A stretch of DNA of 64,000 nt, taken from Cellulosilyticum sp. (lineage in GTDB: Bacteria > Bacillota > Clostridia > Lachnospirales > Cellulosilyticaceae). How positions within the stretch are numbered: the stretch's first letter is position 1; each line of letters opens with the position of its first letter. A model generated the notes under the pieces. That model searched no databases, was not told the origin of the DNA, and was given only the letters and a program-made list of their open reading frames with translations. Below are positions 18,983-28,273 of the stretch, one piece after another. The stretch is from the NCBI GenBank assembly GCA_015058045.1, contig SVDC01000005.1, positions 1-64,000 of the forward strand. The letters are read 5' to 3'. The position numbers and the translations under genes were made by a program.

Positions 18983-19540
18983 ATGAGAGACAAAAGAGAA
19001 AAGGTACCTAATAAAATTGATACAAAACCAGCTAGTGCCATGATAAAAAGCTATGCAGAAAAAATCGGTGTGACTTTACCACAAGAGGCTACTGAAAGTG
19101 ATGCAAAGGCAATTATTGCGAAAGTATTAGATAATGATGAACAGGCATCAGATGGCTTTTTAAGTTATGCTAGAAGCAAAGGGATGCTATGCTCTGATTA
19201 TATAGGAAATAAAGCATTACATAATCAGCTTTTTGATAATCTATCCTTAGAAGATAAGGCGAGCTTTTTCTGTTTTTGTATATACAAGTTTTACTTTGAT
19301 GAAACCAATGAAGATTTATCTACCCATCCAAAGAAAGAGCTTTTTGAAAAATTTGGAGAGCAGTTTGCAAAGGATGTTTATTTCACAGCTTCATTAGAGG
19401 ACTATCTTGGTGAAGAGTTAATTGCTTTTGGAAAATGCAAAAAAGTTATAAATGGCATAGAAAAAACTATTTATGGTGGAAGTAAATATACAAGGGCACA
19501 TAAAGAAGCATATAACTATATTCAAGATAATAATTATTAA
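18983..19540 (+). CDS. Conserved-looking hypothetical protein
   Basis: I do not recognise this 185-residue protein. It has no signal peptide or membrane segment. It is mixed-charge and mostly helical, with six Cys scattered through the middle (for example FFCFCIYKFYFDE, residues about 92-105). The final part is basic and aromatic (IYGGSKYTRAHKEAYNYI). It is divergent from the SpoVB-like gene and ends about 95 bases before the glycosyltransferase gene, so it may belong to neither unit. Its ribosome-binding site is weak. Confidence 0.6.
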   Translation: MRDKREKVPNKIDTKPASAMIKSYAEKIGVTLPQEATESDAKAIIAKVLDNDEQASDGFLSYARSKGMLCSDYIGNKALHNQLFDNLSLEDKASFFCFCIYKFYFDETNEDLSTHPKKELFEKFGEQFAKDVYFTASLEDYLGEELIAFGKCKKVINGIEKTIYGGSKYTRAHKEAYNYIQDNNY

Positions 19541-19635
19541 AAAATGTTAAGATTTAAACTATACAATTTTTTTTGAGCTATAATATGGGTGACTAAAAAA
19601 TAAGAAATGATGCTATTGCAGGGAGGCTAAAAGAA

Positions 19636-20700
19636 ATGCCAACAATCAATATGTTATCTTCTGCAGACAAGGTAAAAGGGCAAGGTGTAGGGTCAGCCTA
19701 CCTAGAACAATTAGATTTAGTAACAAAAGGACTAGATGATAGATATACTGTAGAAGTTAATAAGAAAATATGTGCAGATATTATGCACTATCATACGATT
19801 AATTTAGATCATTATTTAACATTACCCATCGTAAAAGCTAAAAAAAGTGTGACGGTTGGAGCAGTACATTTCTTACCAGAAACTGTAGATGGAAGTTTAG
19901 AGTTACCTAAATTTGCACAGGATATATTTTATAGATATATTATAGCTTTTTATAAGAGTATGGATTACTTAGTGACAGTTAATCCAATTTTTATTGATAA
20001 ACTGGAAGCCTATGGTATTCCAAAAAATAAAATTTCATATATTCCTAACTATGTATCTAAAGAAAAATTTTATAAGATGGATCCTTTAGAAAAGGCGGCG
20101 GCTCGAAGAAAACATGAGATCCCAGCAGAAAAGTTTGTTGTATTATGTGCGGGTCAACTTCAGGTGAGAAAAGGAATTTTTGAATTCATTGAAATTGCTA
20201 AAGCTATGCCAGAGGTTCAATTTATTTGGGCAGGTGGTTTCTCATTTGGGAATATCACATCTGGATATAAAGAAGTAAAAGTAATTCTTGAAAATCCGCC
20301 AAGTAATGTAAAGTTTACTGGGATTGTGGAAAGAGATGTGATGAATGAAATTTATAATATAGCAGATGTTATGTTTTTACCATCCTTCAATGAATTATTC
20401 CCAATGATTATTTTGGAAGCGATGAATTGTAATGTACCTATTTTATTAAGAGATTTAGATATTTATCCAAAAATCCTATTTGATTTTTATCTTAAAGGGA
20501 ATACCAATGAGGAGTTTATAAATCATATTACAGCGCTTAAAGAAAATAAACAGTTTAAAGAAGAGTGTATACGCAAGTCTTTAGAAGGAAGTAATTTCTA
20601 TTCTAGAGAAAATGTTTTAAGTATGTGGCAGGATTTTTACAACGAGATTCTTTATACACATAAACGTCCTGTTTTAGCAGGTGGTGAAGCAACAACATGA
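19636..20700 (+). CDS. Glycosyltransferase family 4-type, probably lipid glycosylation
   Basis: This 354-residue GT-B fold glycosyltransferase is of the GT4 type. The C-terminal Rossmann domain carries VLCAGQLQVRKGIFEFIEIA (about residues 173-192), the nucleotide-binding start of GT4 enzymes. It also carries the sugar-donor motif in LFPMIILEAMNCNVPILL (about 256-273); the usual E-x7-E has its second Glu at LEAM. It resembles diacylglycerol alpha-glucosyltransferases (LafA/alMGS type) more than capsule enzymes. The gene overlaps the next by 4 bases (ATGA), and that gene encodes an LPG synthase-like membrane protein. This supports glycolipid synthesis or export, though acceptor and sugar are unproven. 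AGGGAGG provides the ribosome-binding site. Confidence 0.8.
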   Translation: MPTINMLSSADKVKGQGVGSAYLEQLDLVTKGLDDRYTVEVNKKICADIMHYHTINLDHYLTLPIVKAKKSVTVGAVHFLPETVDGSLELPKFAQDIFYRYIIAFYKSMDYLVTVNPIFIDKLEAYGIPKNKISYIPNYVSKEKFYKMDPLEKAAARRKHEIPAEKFVVLCAGQLQVRKGIFEFIEIAKAMPEVQFIWAGGFSFGNITSGYKEVKVILENPPSNVKFTGIVERDVMNEIYNIADVMFLPSFNELFPMIILEAMNCNVPILLRDLDIYPKILFDFYLKGNTNEEFINHITALKENKQFKEECIRKSLEGSNFYSRENVLSMWQDFYNEILYTHKRPVLAGGEATT

Positions 20701-21731
20701 AAAAATATTTAATTAATATTGGACTAGTGATAGGGATTGGACTAGTAACCTTAAGGCTATTAGTTGGTGATTCTGATATTATAAGTATTTTAGATGATTT
20801 TACAAGATTATCTATTAGATGGACTGCAATAGGTTTTGTGTGTATTGCCCTTTATTGGGGGTTCGAAACCATTATACAGCACACGCTTGTAGAAAAGATG
20901 CATAAGGGAAATGGCTTATGGAATGCATTTAAAGTGGTCATGTCAGGTCACTTCTTTAATGCTATTACCCCTTTTGCTTCTGGAGGGCAGCCTATGCAAG
21001 CCTTTATTATGATGAAGCAAGGCGTGCCTCTTGGCACATCGGCCAGTGTACTACTTTCTAAATTTATTATTTATCAGATTACCTTAACAATCTATTCATT
21101 AGTTGTTTTAATACTGCAGCTTAACTTTTTTGTAGTGAAAGTTAAAGGGATTATTTATCTCTCTCTTATAGGTTTCTGCGTTAATCTAGCAGTAGTTATA
21201 GTACTAATTATGGCTGCATTTATGAAAGAGCGTACGATGAGGATGGGCATTTGGTTTGTAAATTTATTACATAAAATGCATATGATTAAAGATGCCTATC
21301 CTTTAAAGAAAAAGCTTGTAAATCAAGTTCAGCTATTTAATGAAAATATTGGAGAGATGAAAAAGAATAAACGACTATTGTTAAGGGTATGTATTTTAAC
21401 CATTGGACAATTGACTGCTTATTTTTTAATTCCTTATGCAGTCTATAGAGCATTTGGATTAAAAGGGGCAGAGGTCTTTGTGATTATTTCGGCAGCAGCT
21501 TTTATTGTAATGTTTTCGGCTTTTGTACCTATTCCAGGGGGTTCAGGTGTGGCAGAAGGAAGCTTCTTCTTACTCTTTCAATTATTTTTCCCACAAGCCA
21601 TTTTGCCAACGGCAGTTTTATGTTGGAGAATTATTACTTTCTATGTTCCTTTATGTTTAGGCGGAATTATAACAGCGCTACCTAATCAGAAAAATAGAAA
21701 AATAAAAATGAAGGTGCCAACAGGAATATAA
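20697..21731 (+). CDS. LPG synthase TM-domain / flippase-like membrane protein (UPF0104)
   Basis: This 344-residue polytopic protein has about eight membrane helices and belongs to the lysylphosphatidylglycerol synthase transmembrane-region family (UPF0104). It lacks the soluble aminoacyl-transferase domain of MprF. Signature features are SGHFFNAITPFASGGQPMQA (about residues 82-101) and the late FVPIPGGSGVAEGSFFLLF (about 278-296). Stand-alone members are thought to flip or move lipids. Translation is coupled to the upstream glycosyltransferase by a 4-base overlap, so it may translocate the product of that enzyme. The cyclopropane synthase gene follows within about 40 bases. Confidence 0.82.
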   Translation: MKKYLINIGLVIGIGLVTLRLLVGDSDIISILDDFTRLSIRWTAIGFVCIALYWGFETIIQHTLVEKMHKGNGLWNAFKVVMSGHFFNAITPFASGGQPMQAFIMMKQGVPLGTSASVLLSKFIIYQITLTIYSLVVLILQLNFFVVKVKGIIYLSLIGFCVNLAVVIVLIMAAFMKERTMRMGIWFVNLLHKMHMIKDAYPLKKKLVNQVQLFNENIGEMKKNKRLLLRVCILTIGQLTAYFLIPYAVYRAFGLKGAEVFVIISAAAFIVMFSAFVPIPGGSGVAEGSFFLLFQLFFPQAILPTAVLCWRIITFYVPLCLGGIITALPNQKNRKIKMKVPTGI

Positions 21732-21772
21732 TAACAATTTTTGGTTCATACTGCGTAAGAGGAGTGATGAAC

Positions 21773-22951
21773 ATGAATATACAAGCTACATTAATGAAGA
21801 AGTTCCTCAAAAATTTTGATGGGACTTCTTTTGACGTTATGTTTGAAACAGGAGAGGAAATACACATAGGGACGTCACAAGCTAAGTTTAAGGTCATTGT
21901 ACATGAACCGGTATCTTATATAAAGTTACTTGAAAGTACAACCTTAGCATTAGGTGAGGCCTATATGAACGGGGATATAGAAATTGAGGGAGACCTAGAA
22001 GAGGTTTTAGATGAGATTTTTAAATGCAAAGCTGAATTTAAAACCAATTATCATGCCCTAAGAAAGTTGCTCTATACTTCTACTTCTAAGAAAAATCAAA
22101 AGAATGAAGTATGCTCACACTATAATATAGGAAATGATTTCTATAGCTTATGGTTAGATCCTACTTTAAGTTATTCATGTGCTTATTTTGAAAATGGAAC
22201 GGAGACTTTAGAAGAAGCTCAGCATAAGAAGGTGGATTATAAACTAAAGAAGTTAAATCTGAGAGAAGGCATGAGTTTATTAGATATTGGTTGCGGTTGG
22301 GGCTTTTTACTTATTCAAGCGGCTAAGAAATATAAAGTACATGGCGTGGGTATTACTTTAAGTGAAGAACAACAACGCAGTTTTAGTGAACGTATTAAGA
22401 AAGAAGGGCTTGAAGAATATCTAGAGGTTAAATTAATGGATTATAGGGACTTAGAAAGCTGTGACTTAAAGTTTGATAGAGTTGTTAGTATTGGAATGCT
22501 AGAGCATGTTGGACGAGAAAACTACGATTTATTCTTTAAGAATGTAGATGCAGTGCTGAAAGATAAGGGCGTATTTTTGCTTCATTATATTAGTGGATAT
22601 GGAGAATATCCAGGGGATGCTTGGATTAAGAAATACATTTTCCCAGGTGGCGTTATCCCAAGCTTAAGAGAAATTATTAGTATATCAGCTGACCATAGGT
22701 ACTATGTGTTAGATGTAGAGAGCTTAAGAAGACATTATGTGAGAACACTATTATGTTGGCATGAAGGTTTTGAAAAACATTTGTCTGAAATAGAAAGAAT
22801 GTTTGATGAGCGATTTATTCGTATGTGGAGAATGTATTTGTGTTCATGTGCGGCAAGTTTTAATAATGGGGTCATTGATTTACATCAGATTTTATTTAGC
22901 AAAGGTGCCAATAATGATTTACCAATGACAAGACATTATCTATATGATTAA
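21773..22951 (+). CDS. cfa: Cyclopropane-fatty-acyl-phospholipid synthase
   Basis: This enzyme methylenates unsaturated acyl chains in membrane phospholipids using S-adenosylmethionine. Its 392 residues are near the usual 380-400. The SAM-binding motif LLDIGCGWG is at about residues 169-177, preceded by the family signature HYNIGNDFY (about 116-124) and YSCAYF (about 135-140). The later GMLEHVGRENY and HYISG segments are typical and hold the bicarbonate/active-site region. I prefer the ATG at 21773, since GAGGAG has correct spacing to it; a GTG (21764) and an ATG (21767) lie upstream. It follows the glycosyltransferase-flippase pair on the same strand, which suggests a shared membrane-lipid unit. 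Confidence 0.9.
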   Translation: MNIQATLMKKFLKNFDGTSFDVMFETGEEIHIGTSQAKFKVIVHEPVSYIKLLESTTLALGEAYMNGDIEIEGDLEEVLDEIFKCKAEFKTNYHALRKLLYTSTSKKNQKNEVCSHYNIGNDFYSLWLDPTLSYSCAYFENGTETLEEAQHKKVDYKLKKLNLREGMSLLDIGCGWGFLLIQAAKKYKVHGVGITLSEEQQRSFSERIKKEGLEEYLEVKLMDYRDLESCDLKFDRVVSIGMLEHVGRENYDLFFKNVDAVLKDKGVFLLHYISGYGEYPGDAWIKKYIFPGGVIPSLREIISISADHRYYVLDVESLRRHYVRTLLCWHEGFEKHLSEIERMFDERFIRMWRMYLCSCAASFNNGVIDLHQILFSKGANNDLPMTRHYLYD

Positions 22952-23069
22952 AATGTGACATGGCATATAGTAGAAGATGGTGAATTTTAGGCATAATTCA
23001 TATATTAAAAGATAATACTAAGCAGGTGAAATTTTGGCGACATAATATAGTGGAGTAAGGAGTGAAAGC

Positions 23070-23399
23070 ATGCCTAAAATTAACTGTAGTGTGGAGAACT
23101 GTTCGTATAATCAAGGCAAATATTGCTGTGCAAGCATTATTAATGTAGAAGGAAAAGGTGCTAATATCACAGAAACAACTTGTTGTGCTACATTTTTAGA
23201 TAGAATGGGATATAGTAACTTACAAGTAGATGCTGCTTGCCATTCAAATGAACTAGATGCCATTTTATGTAAGGTAGATACTTGCGTATATAATAAAGAT
23301 CGTCACTGTAGTTTGCAGGAGATTGAAGTGGGTGCATTAACTAAGCCAGAGGTTTACACACAAACAGATTGTTTAAGTTTTGATAGAAAAAGTTATTAG
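23070..23399 (+). CDS. Double DUF1540 cysteine-rich protein
   Basis: This 109-residue protein consists of two DUF1540 modules (about residues 4-43 and 63-102). Each has the pattern C-x4-C-x6-C-x-A/L and a final Cys: INCSVENCSYNQGKYCCA and ILCKVDTCVYNKDRHCSL. DUF1540 proteins are small, probably metal-binding, and frequent in clostridial genomes; function is not established. AAGGAG precedes the ATG and a terminator follows at once, so it is monocistronic. Confidence 0.85.
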   Translation: MPKINCSVENCSYNQGKYCCASIINVEGKGANITETTCCATFLDRMGYSNLQVDAACHSNELDAILCKVDTCVYNKDRHCSLQEIEVGALTKPEVYTQTDCLSFDRKSY

Positions 23400-23403
23400 G
23401 AAA

Positions 23404-23434
23404 AAATAGAGGGCTAAAAGCTCTCTATTTTTTT
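23404..23434 (+). terminator. Terminator after the DUF1540 gene
   Basis: AAATAGAGGGCT pairs with AGCTCTCTATTT (one G-T pair, 3-base loop), followed by T4 beyond the stem. It starts four bases past the stop codon. Confidence 0.85.
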
Positions 23435-23606
23435 GTACTTTTTAGATGGGGGCTTTAGATAGAGAGGTATTTTATAAAAATGCTAAAGTAATTGTAGAGT
23501 CTATAAAATAAAAACAATATAAATGGTGAAAATGGTAAAATCTAGTAACAAAATAGAGGGGAGAAAAATATTATATTCTGTAACTATTTATTGTGAGGTA
23601 ATCAGT

Positions 23607-24227
23607 ATGGACAAAATAGATATAGCAGTATTAGGTGTAGGCGTCTTTGCGGCAACGCAGTTAGCAAATAATCTTATGAGTAAAGATCAAAGTGGTCATA
23701 TGGGGACACTTTTAAGAGCAGAAAATACAGATATGCAAAATTTATCTAATACAGGAAATGACAATAGTTCGCTTACTGGGACAGATGCAACAGTAATACC
23801 AGGTATTGCACTTGATGAGTTTGAAAGTAGAAAGTATAAAGTGAGATTTAGATATCCTGCTACTTGGCGTAAAAATCCAAGATATGAAGATAAGTATGAG
23901 GGAGAAAGTGGCTTTTTTGAAGTAGGCGCTTTTGAAGGAACAGGTGACAACATTGATGAAGCGGTTCAATCACAAATCAACGAAGACTATAAACCATATG
24001 GAACAAATCCAATTGTAAGACGCTTTGTTGTAGATGGGCAGCCAGCAAGAGTGATTTACTCATCAGAAGATCAACCAGATTTTTATAATGATAGAGATGT
24101 AGCCATAGTTGTACAATATCCAAGACCTGTTCAAGATGAAGATAAGTCTTATGATTATGTAGTTATTTGGACACTTCCAGAATATGTACCACTTATTATC
24201 AGTACATTAAGATTTGTAACACAGTAA
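23607..24227 (+). CDS. Hypothetical protein with PsbP-like domain
   Basis: This protein of about 206 residues has a weakly hydrophobic N-terminal segment (IDIAVLGVGVFAATQLANNL), a Ser/Thr/Asn-rich linker (about 25-62) and a beta-rich C-terminal domain. The C-terminal pattern YKVRFRYPATWRKN ... VGAFEG ... VDGQPARVIY ... ISTLRFV resembles PsbP/DUF1795-like folds common in small secreted or membrane-linked proteins. The function is unknown. I chose the ATG at 23607, because GAGG lies upstream and the hydrophobic segment starts there; the frame is open 28 codons further back without a good site. Confidence 0.6.
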   Translation: MDKIDIAVLGVGVFAATQLANNLMSKDQSGHMGTLLRAENTDMQNLSNTGNDNSSLTGTDATVIPGIALDEFESRKYKVRFRYPATWRKNPRYEDKYEGESGFFEVGAFEGTGDNIDEAVQSQINEDYKPYGTNPIVRRFVVDGQPARVIYSSEDQPDFYNDRDVAIVVQYPRPVQDEDKSYDYVVIWTLPEYVPLIISTLRFVTQ

Positions 24228-24273
24228 GCGATTATAGAAAACTAAAATAAAAAAGTCAAGAAGATTAGAGATT

Positions 24274-24369
24274 AGGATGCTACCAGCTTTCAAAGTAAAA
24301 CTCAGAGTATATAGGAGTTAGTGCAGTATGAGACATAAGTAGAAGAGCAATCAACTAAGGTAGCATCCT
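24274..24369 (+). other. 11-bp inverted repeat enclosing 74 bases
   Basis: AGGATGCTACC (24274-24284) and GGTAGCATCCT (24359-24369) are perfect complements in the 238-base gap before the dipeptidase gene. No T-tract follows and no ORF lies inside. It could be the closing stem of a leader RNA or small RNA; no known riboswitch was recognised. Confidence 0.45.
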
Positions 24370-24465
24370 TAGTTAAGAAAAAAGGAATGAGTAGGTATAT
24401 TTTTTAGGATATAGTAAAATAAGAATACATAGAAATGGATAGAGAGAAAGTATAGGAGGCGCTAT

Positions 24466-25392
24466 ATGAACTATTTTGATTTACACTGCGATACTATTTC
24501 TGAATGTTATAATGCAAAAGAAGGCTTATATAAGAATAACATGCAGCTCAGTATAGAAAAAGGAAAAGAGATTGAACATTGGATTCAAACGTATGCCATT
24601 TGGATGAGTGATGAATTAAGTGACGAGAAAGCTTATGATTATTTTAATAAGGTCTACGGGTATTTTATTGAGCAAATGAATGCACTTAAGGATGTCATTA
24701 GTTTTTGTAAGTGTCATAAGGAAGTGGAAGAAACATTGAGTCAGAAAAAAAGAGTAGCTCTTTTATCTATAGAAGGCAGTAGAGCTTTAGGGAGTCACAT
24801 AGAACGTGTACAGGAGTTTTATGATAAAGGCGTTAGAATGATGACGCTAACTTGGAATGGAAAAACGGCTGTAGCAGATGGTTGTATGCTAGAAGAGGCT
24901 GATGGGCTTACTGAGTTTGGAAAGTGTGTCGTAAAGAAAATGGAAGAATTGGGAATGCTTATTGATGTCTCACATTTAGCTGAAAAAGGATTTTGGGATG
25001 TTACTAAAACAGTGAGTGGACCTTTTATTGCAACGCATTCCAACAGCAAAACGATATGTAATCACCCTAGAAATTTAACAGATGAACAGTTTAGAGTGTT
25101 TGTAGAAAGAAAAGGGTTAGTCGGTATGAACTTTTATCCATTATTTATTAACAATACCATGACAGGAAAGATCGAAGAGATTTTACCGCATATTGACCAT
25201 TTCCTAAGTTTAGGTGGAGAAGGGGTTATTGCCATGGGCTCTGATTTTGATGGGGCAAAGATGCCTGTTGATATGAGAGGTATTCAAGATGTAGATTATT
25301 TATATCAACTATTAGTGAAACGATATGGAAAGAAACTAGCAGATCAGTTTTATTTTGAAAATGCGATGAACTTTATAAGGAGAACATTTTAA
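24466..25392 (+). CDS. Membrane dipeptidase (peptidase M19 family)
   Basis: This zinc dipeptidase of the M19 (renal dipeptidase) family has 308 residues, typical for the short bacterial form. Metal and substrate residues are visible in order: DLHCDT at 4-9 (His-x-Asp), LSIEGSRAL near 105 (bridging Glu), LIDVSHL near 166 (His), ATHSNSK near 188 (His) and the Asp in MGSDFDGA near 264. No signal peptide is seen, so the bacterial enzyme is probably cytoplasmic. It hydrolyses dipeptides, sometimes including D-residues. AGGAGG gives a good ribosome-binding site. Confidence 0.9.
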   Translation: MNYFDLHCDTISECYNAKEGLYKNNMQLSIEKGKEIEHWIQTYAIWMSDELSDEKAYDYFNKVYGYFIEQMNALKDVISFCKCHKEVEETLSQKKRVALLSIEGSRALGSHIERVQEFYDKGVRMMTLTWNGKTAVADGCMLEEADGLTEFGKCVVKKMEELGMLIDVSHLAEKGFWDVTKTVSGPFIATHSNSKTICNHPRNLTDEQFRVFVERKGLVGMNFYPLFINNTMTGKIEEILPHIDHFLSLGGEGVIAMGSDFDGAKMPVDMRGIQDVDYLYQLLVKRYGKKLADQFYFENAMNFIRRTF

Positions 25393-25450
25393 AGAAGTAT
25401 AGATCTATTGTAGATTAAGATAAATGGAAATAAGAAAATGAAAAATCTCA

Positions 25451-25479
25451 TTGAAAAATAAAATAATATATTTTATAAT
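25451..25479 (+). promoter_or_regulatory. Candidate promoter upstream of the metG leader
   Basis: TTGAAA (25451-25456), 17 bases, then TATAAT (25474-25479) is a near-consensus promoter. It lies well before the T-box stem I. A second TATAAT (25609-25614) sits just ahead of the T-box with a poor -35, and that one better fits the start of the leader. Which one drives metG is undecided. Confidence 0.45.
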
Positions 25480-25618
25480 GATAGCTAGTTATAGGGTTTA
25501 TCTTATGATCTATAAATTGTAAGTAATATGAGGCATATAATTTACAATTCATCAAGGAATAAATGATGATAAAAGGGGATAAACTAAGATAACTATGTAA
25601 ATAAATTTTATAATCAGT

Positions 25619-25988
25619 ACAAACATAGTGAAGAGGAGAGTAAGTTTACTAATCTTTTAAAGAGAGCTTCGGGAGCTGAAAAGAAGCAAAGAGGATTAAG
25701 CTGAAGATGGCCTTGGAATGGTGCACCGAATCTATAATAGTAGATTAGGCTGCAACAGGTTCGCCTGTTATAGCGATAGAGTATAAGTATATAAGTAATC
25801 ATAGAGAGATACATTACTAATGGGCGTTAGTATTAGGTATAAAGCGTCTTTTAGATAAAGTAATATGATGAACTTGTAGAAGTACTTGATAAGGTTTATG
25901 CTGTGAGGTATAAACGAAATAGAGTGGTAACGCGAGTATATAGTCCTCGCCTCTATAACAATTTAAAGTTATAGAGGCGGGGTTTTTT
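25619..25988 (+). promoter_or_regulatory. T-box leader with methionine (AUG) specifier
   Basis: This leader controls metG by reading tRNA-Met charging. Stem I starts near 25627 (AGTGAAGAGGAGAGTAA). It contains AGAGAGCT and the distal-loop element, and an ATG specifier at 25707-25709 in GAAGATGGCC before GGAATGGTGCACCGAA. The antiterminator T-box sequence is GAGTGGTAACGCGAG (25922-25936). It is followed by the competing terminator CGCCTCTATAAC / GTTATAGAGGCG (25948-25979) and six T. Uncharged tRNA-Met should stabilise the antiterminator and switch metG on. TGGTAACGCG deviates slightly from the usual TGGNACCGCG. Confidence 0.88.
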
Positions 25989-26136
25989 GATGTCAAAGAA
26001 GCTTCTATAACGAAGTGTTTTTTATATTTCATTCTGTAAAGGGCTTACTATAAATTTGCAGAGTAAGAAGCATTAAAAAACATAGACTATTCATTAATAA
26101 ATAGTTATCAAATCAAGATAAAAGGAGAATGTAAAG

Positions 26137-28116
26137 ATGAGTAAACCAGCTTATTATATTACAACACCAATTTATTATCCAAGTAATAAACTTCATATTG
26201 GACACTCTTATACAACAGTAGCAGCAGATGCTATGGCTAGATATAAGAGACTTCGTGGTTATGATGTTATGTTCTTAACAGGAACAGATGAACATGGCCA
26301 AAAGATTGAAAGAAGAGCTGCTGAAGAAAATGTAACACCACAACAATTCGTTGATAACATTGTAAAAGGAATCAAGGAATTATGGGAAACAATGGACGTT
26401 ACTTATGATAAATTCATCCGTACAACAGATGAAGAACATAAACAAACTGTTCAAAAAATCTTCAAAAGATTATATGACCAAGGGGATATCTATAAAGGTT
26501 CATACGAAGGTCTTTACTGTACGCCATGTGAAAGTTTCTTTACAGAAGTACAATTGAAAGATGGTAAATGTCCAGACTGTGGTAGACCAGTAGAAAAAGT
26601 TAAAGAAGAAGCTTACTTCTTCAAACTTTCTAAATACCAAGATCGTTTAATTGAATACATTGAATCTCACCCAGAATTCATTGAACCAAAAGCTAGACAA
26701 AACGAAATGATCAATAACTTCCTAAAACCAGGTCTTGAAGACTTATGTGTATCTCGTACATCATTTAAATGGGGTATTCCAGTAGAATTCGATACAGACC
26801 ACGTTGTATATGTATGGCTTGATGCTTTATCAAACTACATTACAGCACTTGGTTATTTACAAGAAAATGATGAGAACTTTAAGAAATTCTGGCCAGCAGA
26901 TGTACACTTAGTAGGTAAAGAAATTGTTCGTTTCCATACAATCATTTGGCCAGCAATGCTTATGGCTCTTGATCTTCCACTTCCAAAACAAGTATTTGGT
27001 CATGGATGGCTTGTAATCAATGGTGGTAAAATGAGTAAATCTCAAGGTACAGTAGTAGATCCTAACGTACTCGTAGAGCGTTATGGTAGTGATGCAATTC
27101 GTTACTTCTTACTTCGTGAAATTGCCTTTGGACAAGATGGTAACTTCTCTAACGAAGCATTAATCTCAAGAATTAACTCTGACCTTGCCAATGACCTTGG
27201 TAACTTAACATCAAGAACAGTAGCAATGATTGAAAAATACTTTGGTACACTTCCAGCAGAACATGAAGGTAACGAATTTGATGCTGATGTACAAAAAGTA
27301 ATTACAGAACAAATTGCTAAAATGGAAGCAAACATGGAAAAATTATTCTTCAACAATGCCCTTGAAGATATCTGGGTAATCATTAGAAGAATGAATAAAT
27401 ATATTGATGAAACAATGCCATGGGTACTTGCTAAAGATGAAGCAAACAAAGCCAAACTTGCAGGTGTACTTTACACATTAGCTGAAGCAATCCGTATTGT
27501 CAGCGTTATGATTGAACCATTCATGCCAAGAACACCAGAAAAAATCTGGGCACAATTTGGTATTGAAAGAGGAGAACTTACAGCTTGGGATTCAATCCAC
27601 AGCTTTGGTCGTCTTCCAAAAGACTTAACAGCTAAAAAAGGTGAGAACATGTTCCCTCGTATTGATAAAGAAAAAGAACTTGCTGTTTTAGAATCACATG
27701 CAAAAACTGTAGAAGCACCAGAAGCTAAAGAAGAGAAAAAAGCAGACAAAGCTTCTAAAAAAGAAGAAGTGAAAGAAGTAGAAGAAATCTCTGAAATCAC
27801 AATTGATGACTTTGCAAAAGTACAACTTAAAGTTGGTGAAGTAATTGAATGTGAAAAAGTGCCTAAAGCAGATAAACTTTTAGTTTCTAAAATTAAAATT
27901 GGTGATGAAGTAAGACAAATCGTATCTGGTATTGCAGCATACTACAAACCAGAAGAATTTGTTGGTAAAAAAGTAGTAGTAGTAACAAATCTTAAACCAG
28001 TTAAGCTTCGTGGTATCTTATCTCAAGGTATGGTACTTTGTGCATCTGATGACAATGGTAACCTTGTAGCAGTAGGACCACTTGGTGAAATGGTAAGTGG
28101 TGCAGAAGTAAGATAA
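26137..28116 (+). CDS. metG: Methionyl-tRNA synthetase
   Basis: This class I synthetase charges tRNA-Met. The HIGH motif is exact (HIGH, residues 20-23) and the KMSKS loop is GKMSKSQG (about 297-304). The zinc knuckle has Cys pairs CTPC and CPDC in the connective-peptide region (about 127-150). The anticodon domain follows to about 520, then a Lys/Glu-rich linker (about 530-552). A C-terminal EMAPII/Trbp111-type tRNA-binding domain (about 553-659; AKVQLKVGEV ... SQGMVLCA) completes the 659 residues, typical of Firmicute dimeric MetRS. Codon use is strongly of the highly expressed type. It is regulated by the T-box leader just upstream. Unlike in Bacillus, tatD is not adjacent. Confidence 0.97.
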   Translation: MSKPAYYITTPIYYPSNKLHIGHSYTTVAADAMARYKRLRGYDVMFLTGTDEHGQKIERRAAEENVTPQQFVDNIVKGIKELWETMDVTYDKFIRTTDEEHKQTVQKIFKRLYDQGDIYKGSYEGLYCTPCESFFTEVQLKDGKCPDCGRPVEKVKEEAYFFKLSKYQDRLIEYIESHPEFIEPKARQNEMINNFLKPGLEDLCVSRTSFKWGIPVEFDTDHVVYVWLDALSNYITALGYLQENDENFKKFWPADVHLVGKEIVRFHTIIWPAMLMALDLPLPKQVFGHGWLVINGGKMSKSQGTVVDPNVLVERYGSDAIRYFLLREIAFGQDGNFSNEALISRINSDLANDLGNLTSRTVAMIEKYFGTLPAEHEGNEFDADVQKVITEQIAKMEANMEKLFFNNALEDIWVIIRRMNKYIDETMPWVLAKDEANKAKLAGVLYTLAEAIRIVSVMIEPFMPRTPEKIWAQFGIERGELTAWDSIHSFGRLPKDLTAKKGENMFPRIDKEKELAVLESHAKTVEAPEAKEEKKADKASKKEEVKEVEEISEITIDDFAKVQLKVGEVIECEKVPKADKLLVSKIKIGDEVRQIVSGIAAYYKPEEFVGKKVVVVTNLKPVKLRGILSQGMVLCASDDNGNLVAVGPLGEMVSGAEVR

Positions 28117-28180
28117 TCTTACTTAAGATAAAAGTTCATGATTTATGAATTTATTTCATAATGGATGATCAAATGAAATA

Positions 28181-28223
28181 AGCCTTAAGATTAATGGAGA
28201 TGTCCGTAATCTTAAGGCTTTTT
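28181..28223. terminator. Terminator after metG, probably bidirectional
   Basis: A perfect 13-bp stem, AGCCTTAAGATTA / TAATCTTAAGGCT, with T5 downstream lies between converging metG and the ydcF-like gene. Confidence 0.9.
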
Positions 28224-28273
28224 ATATGTATCAATAATAGAGTATAGTATGAAGTATTTATTTTAAATATCAA

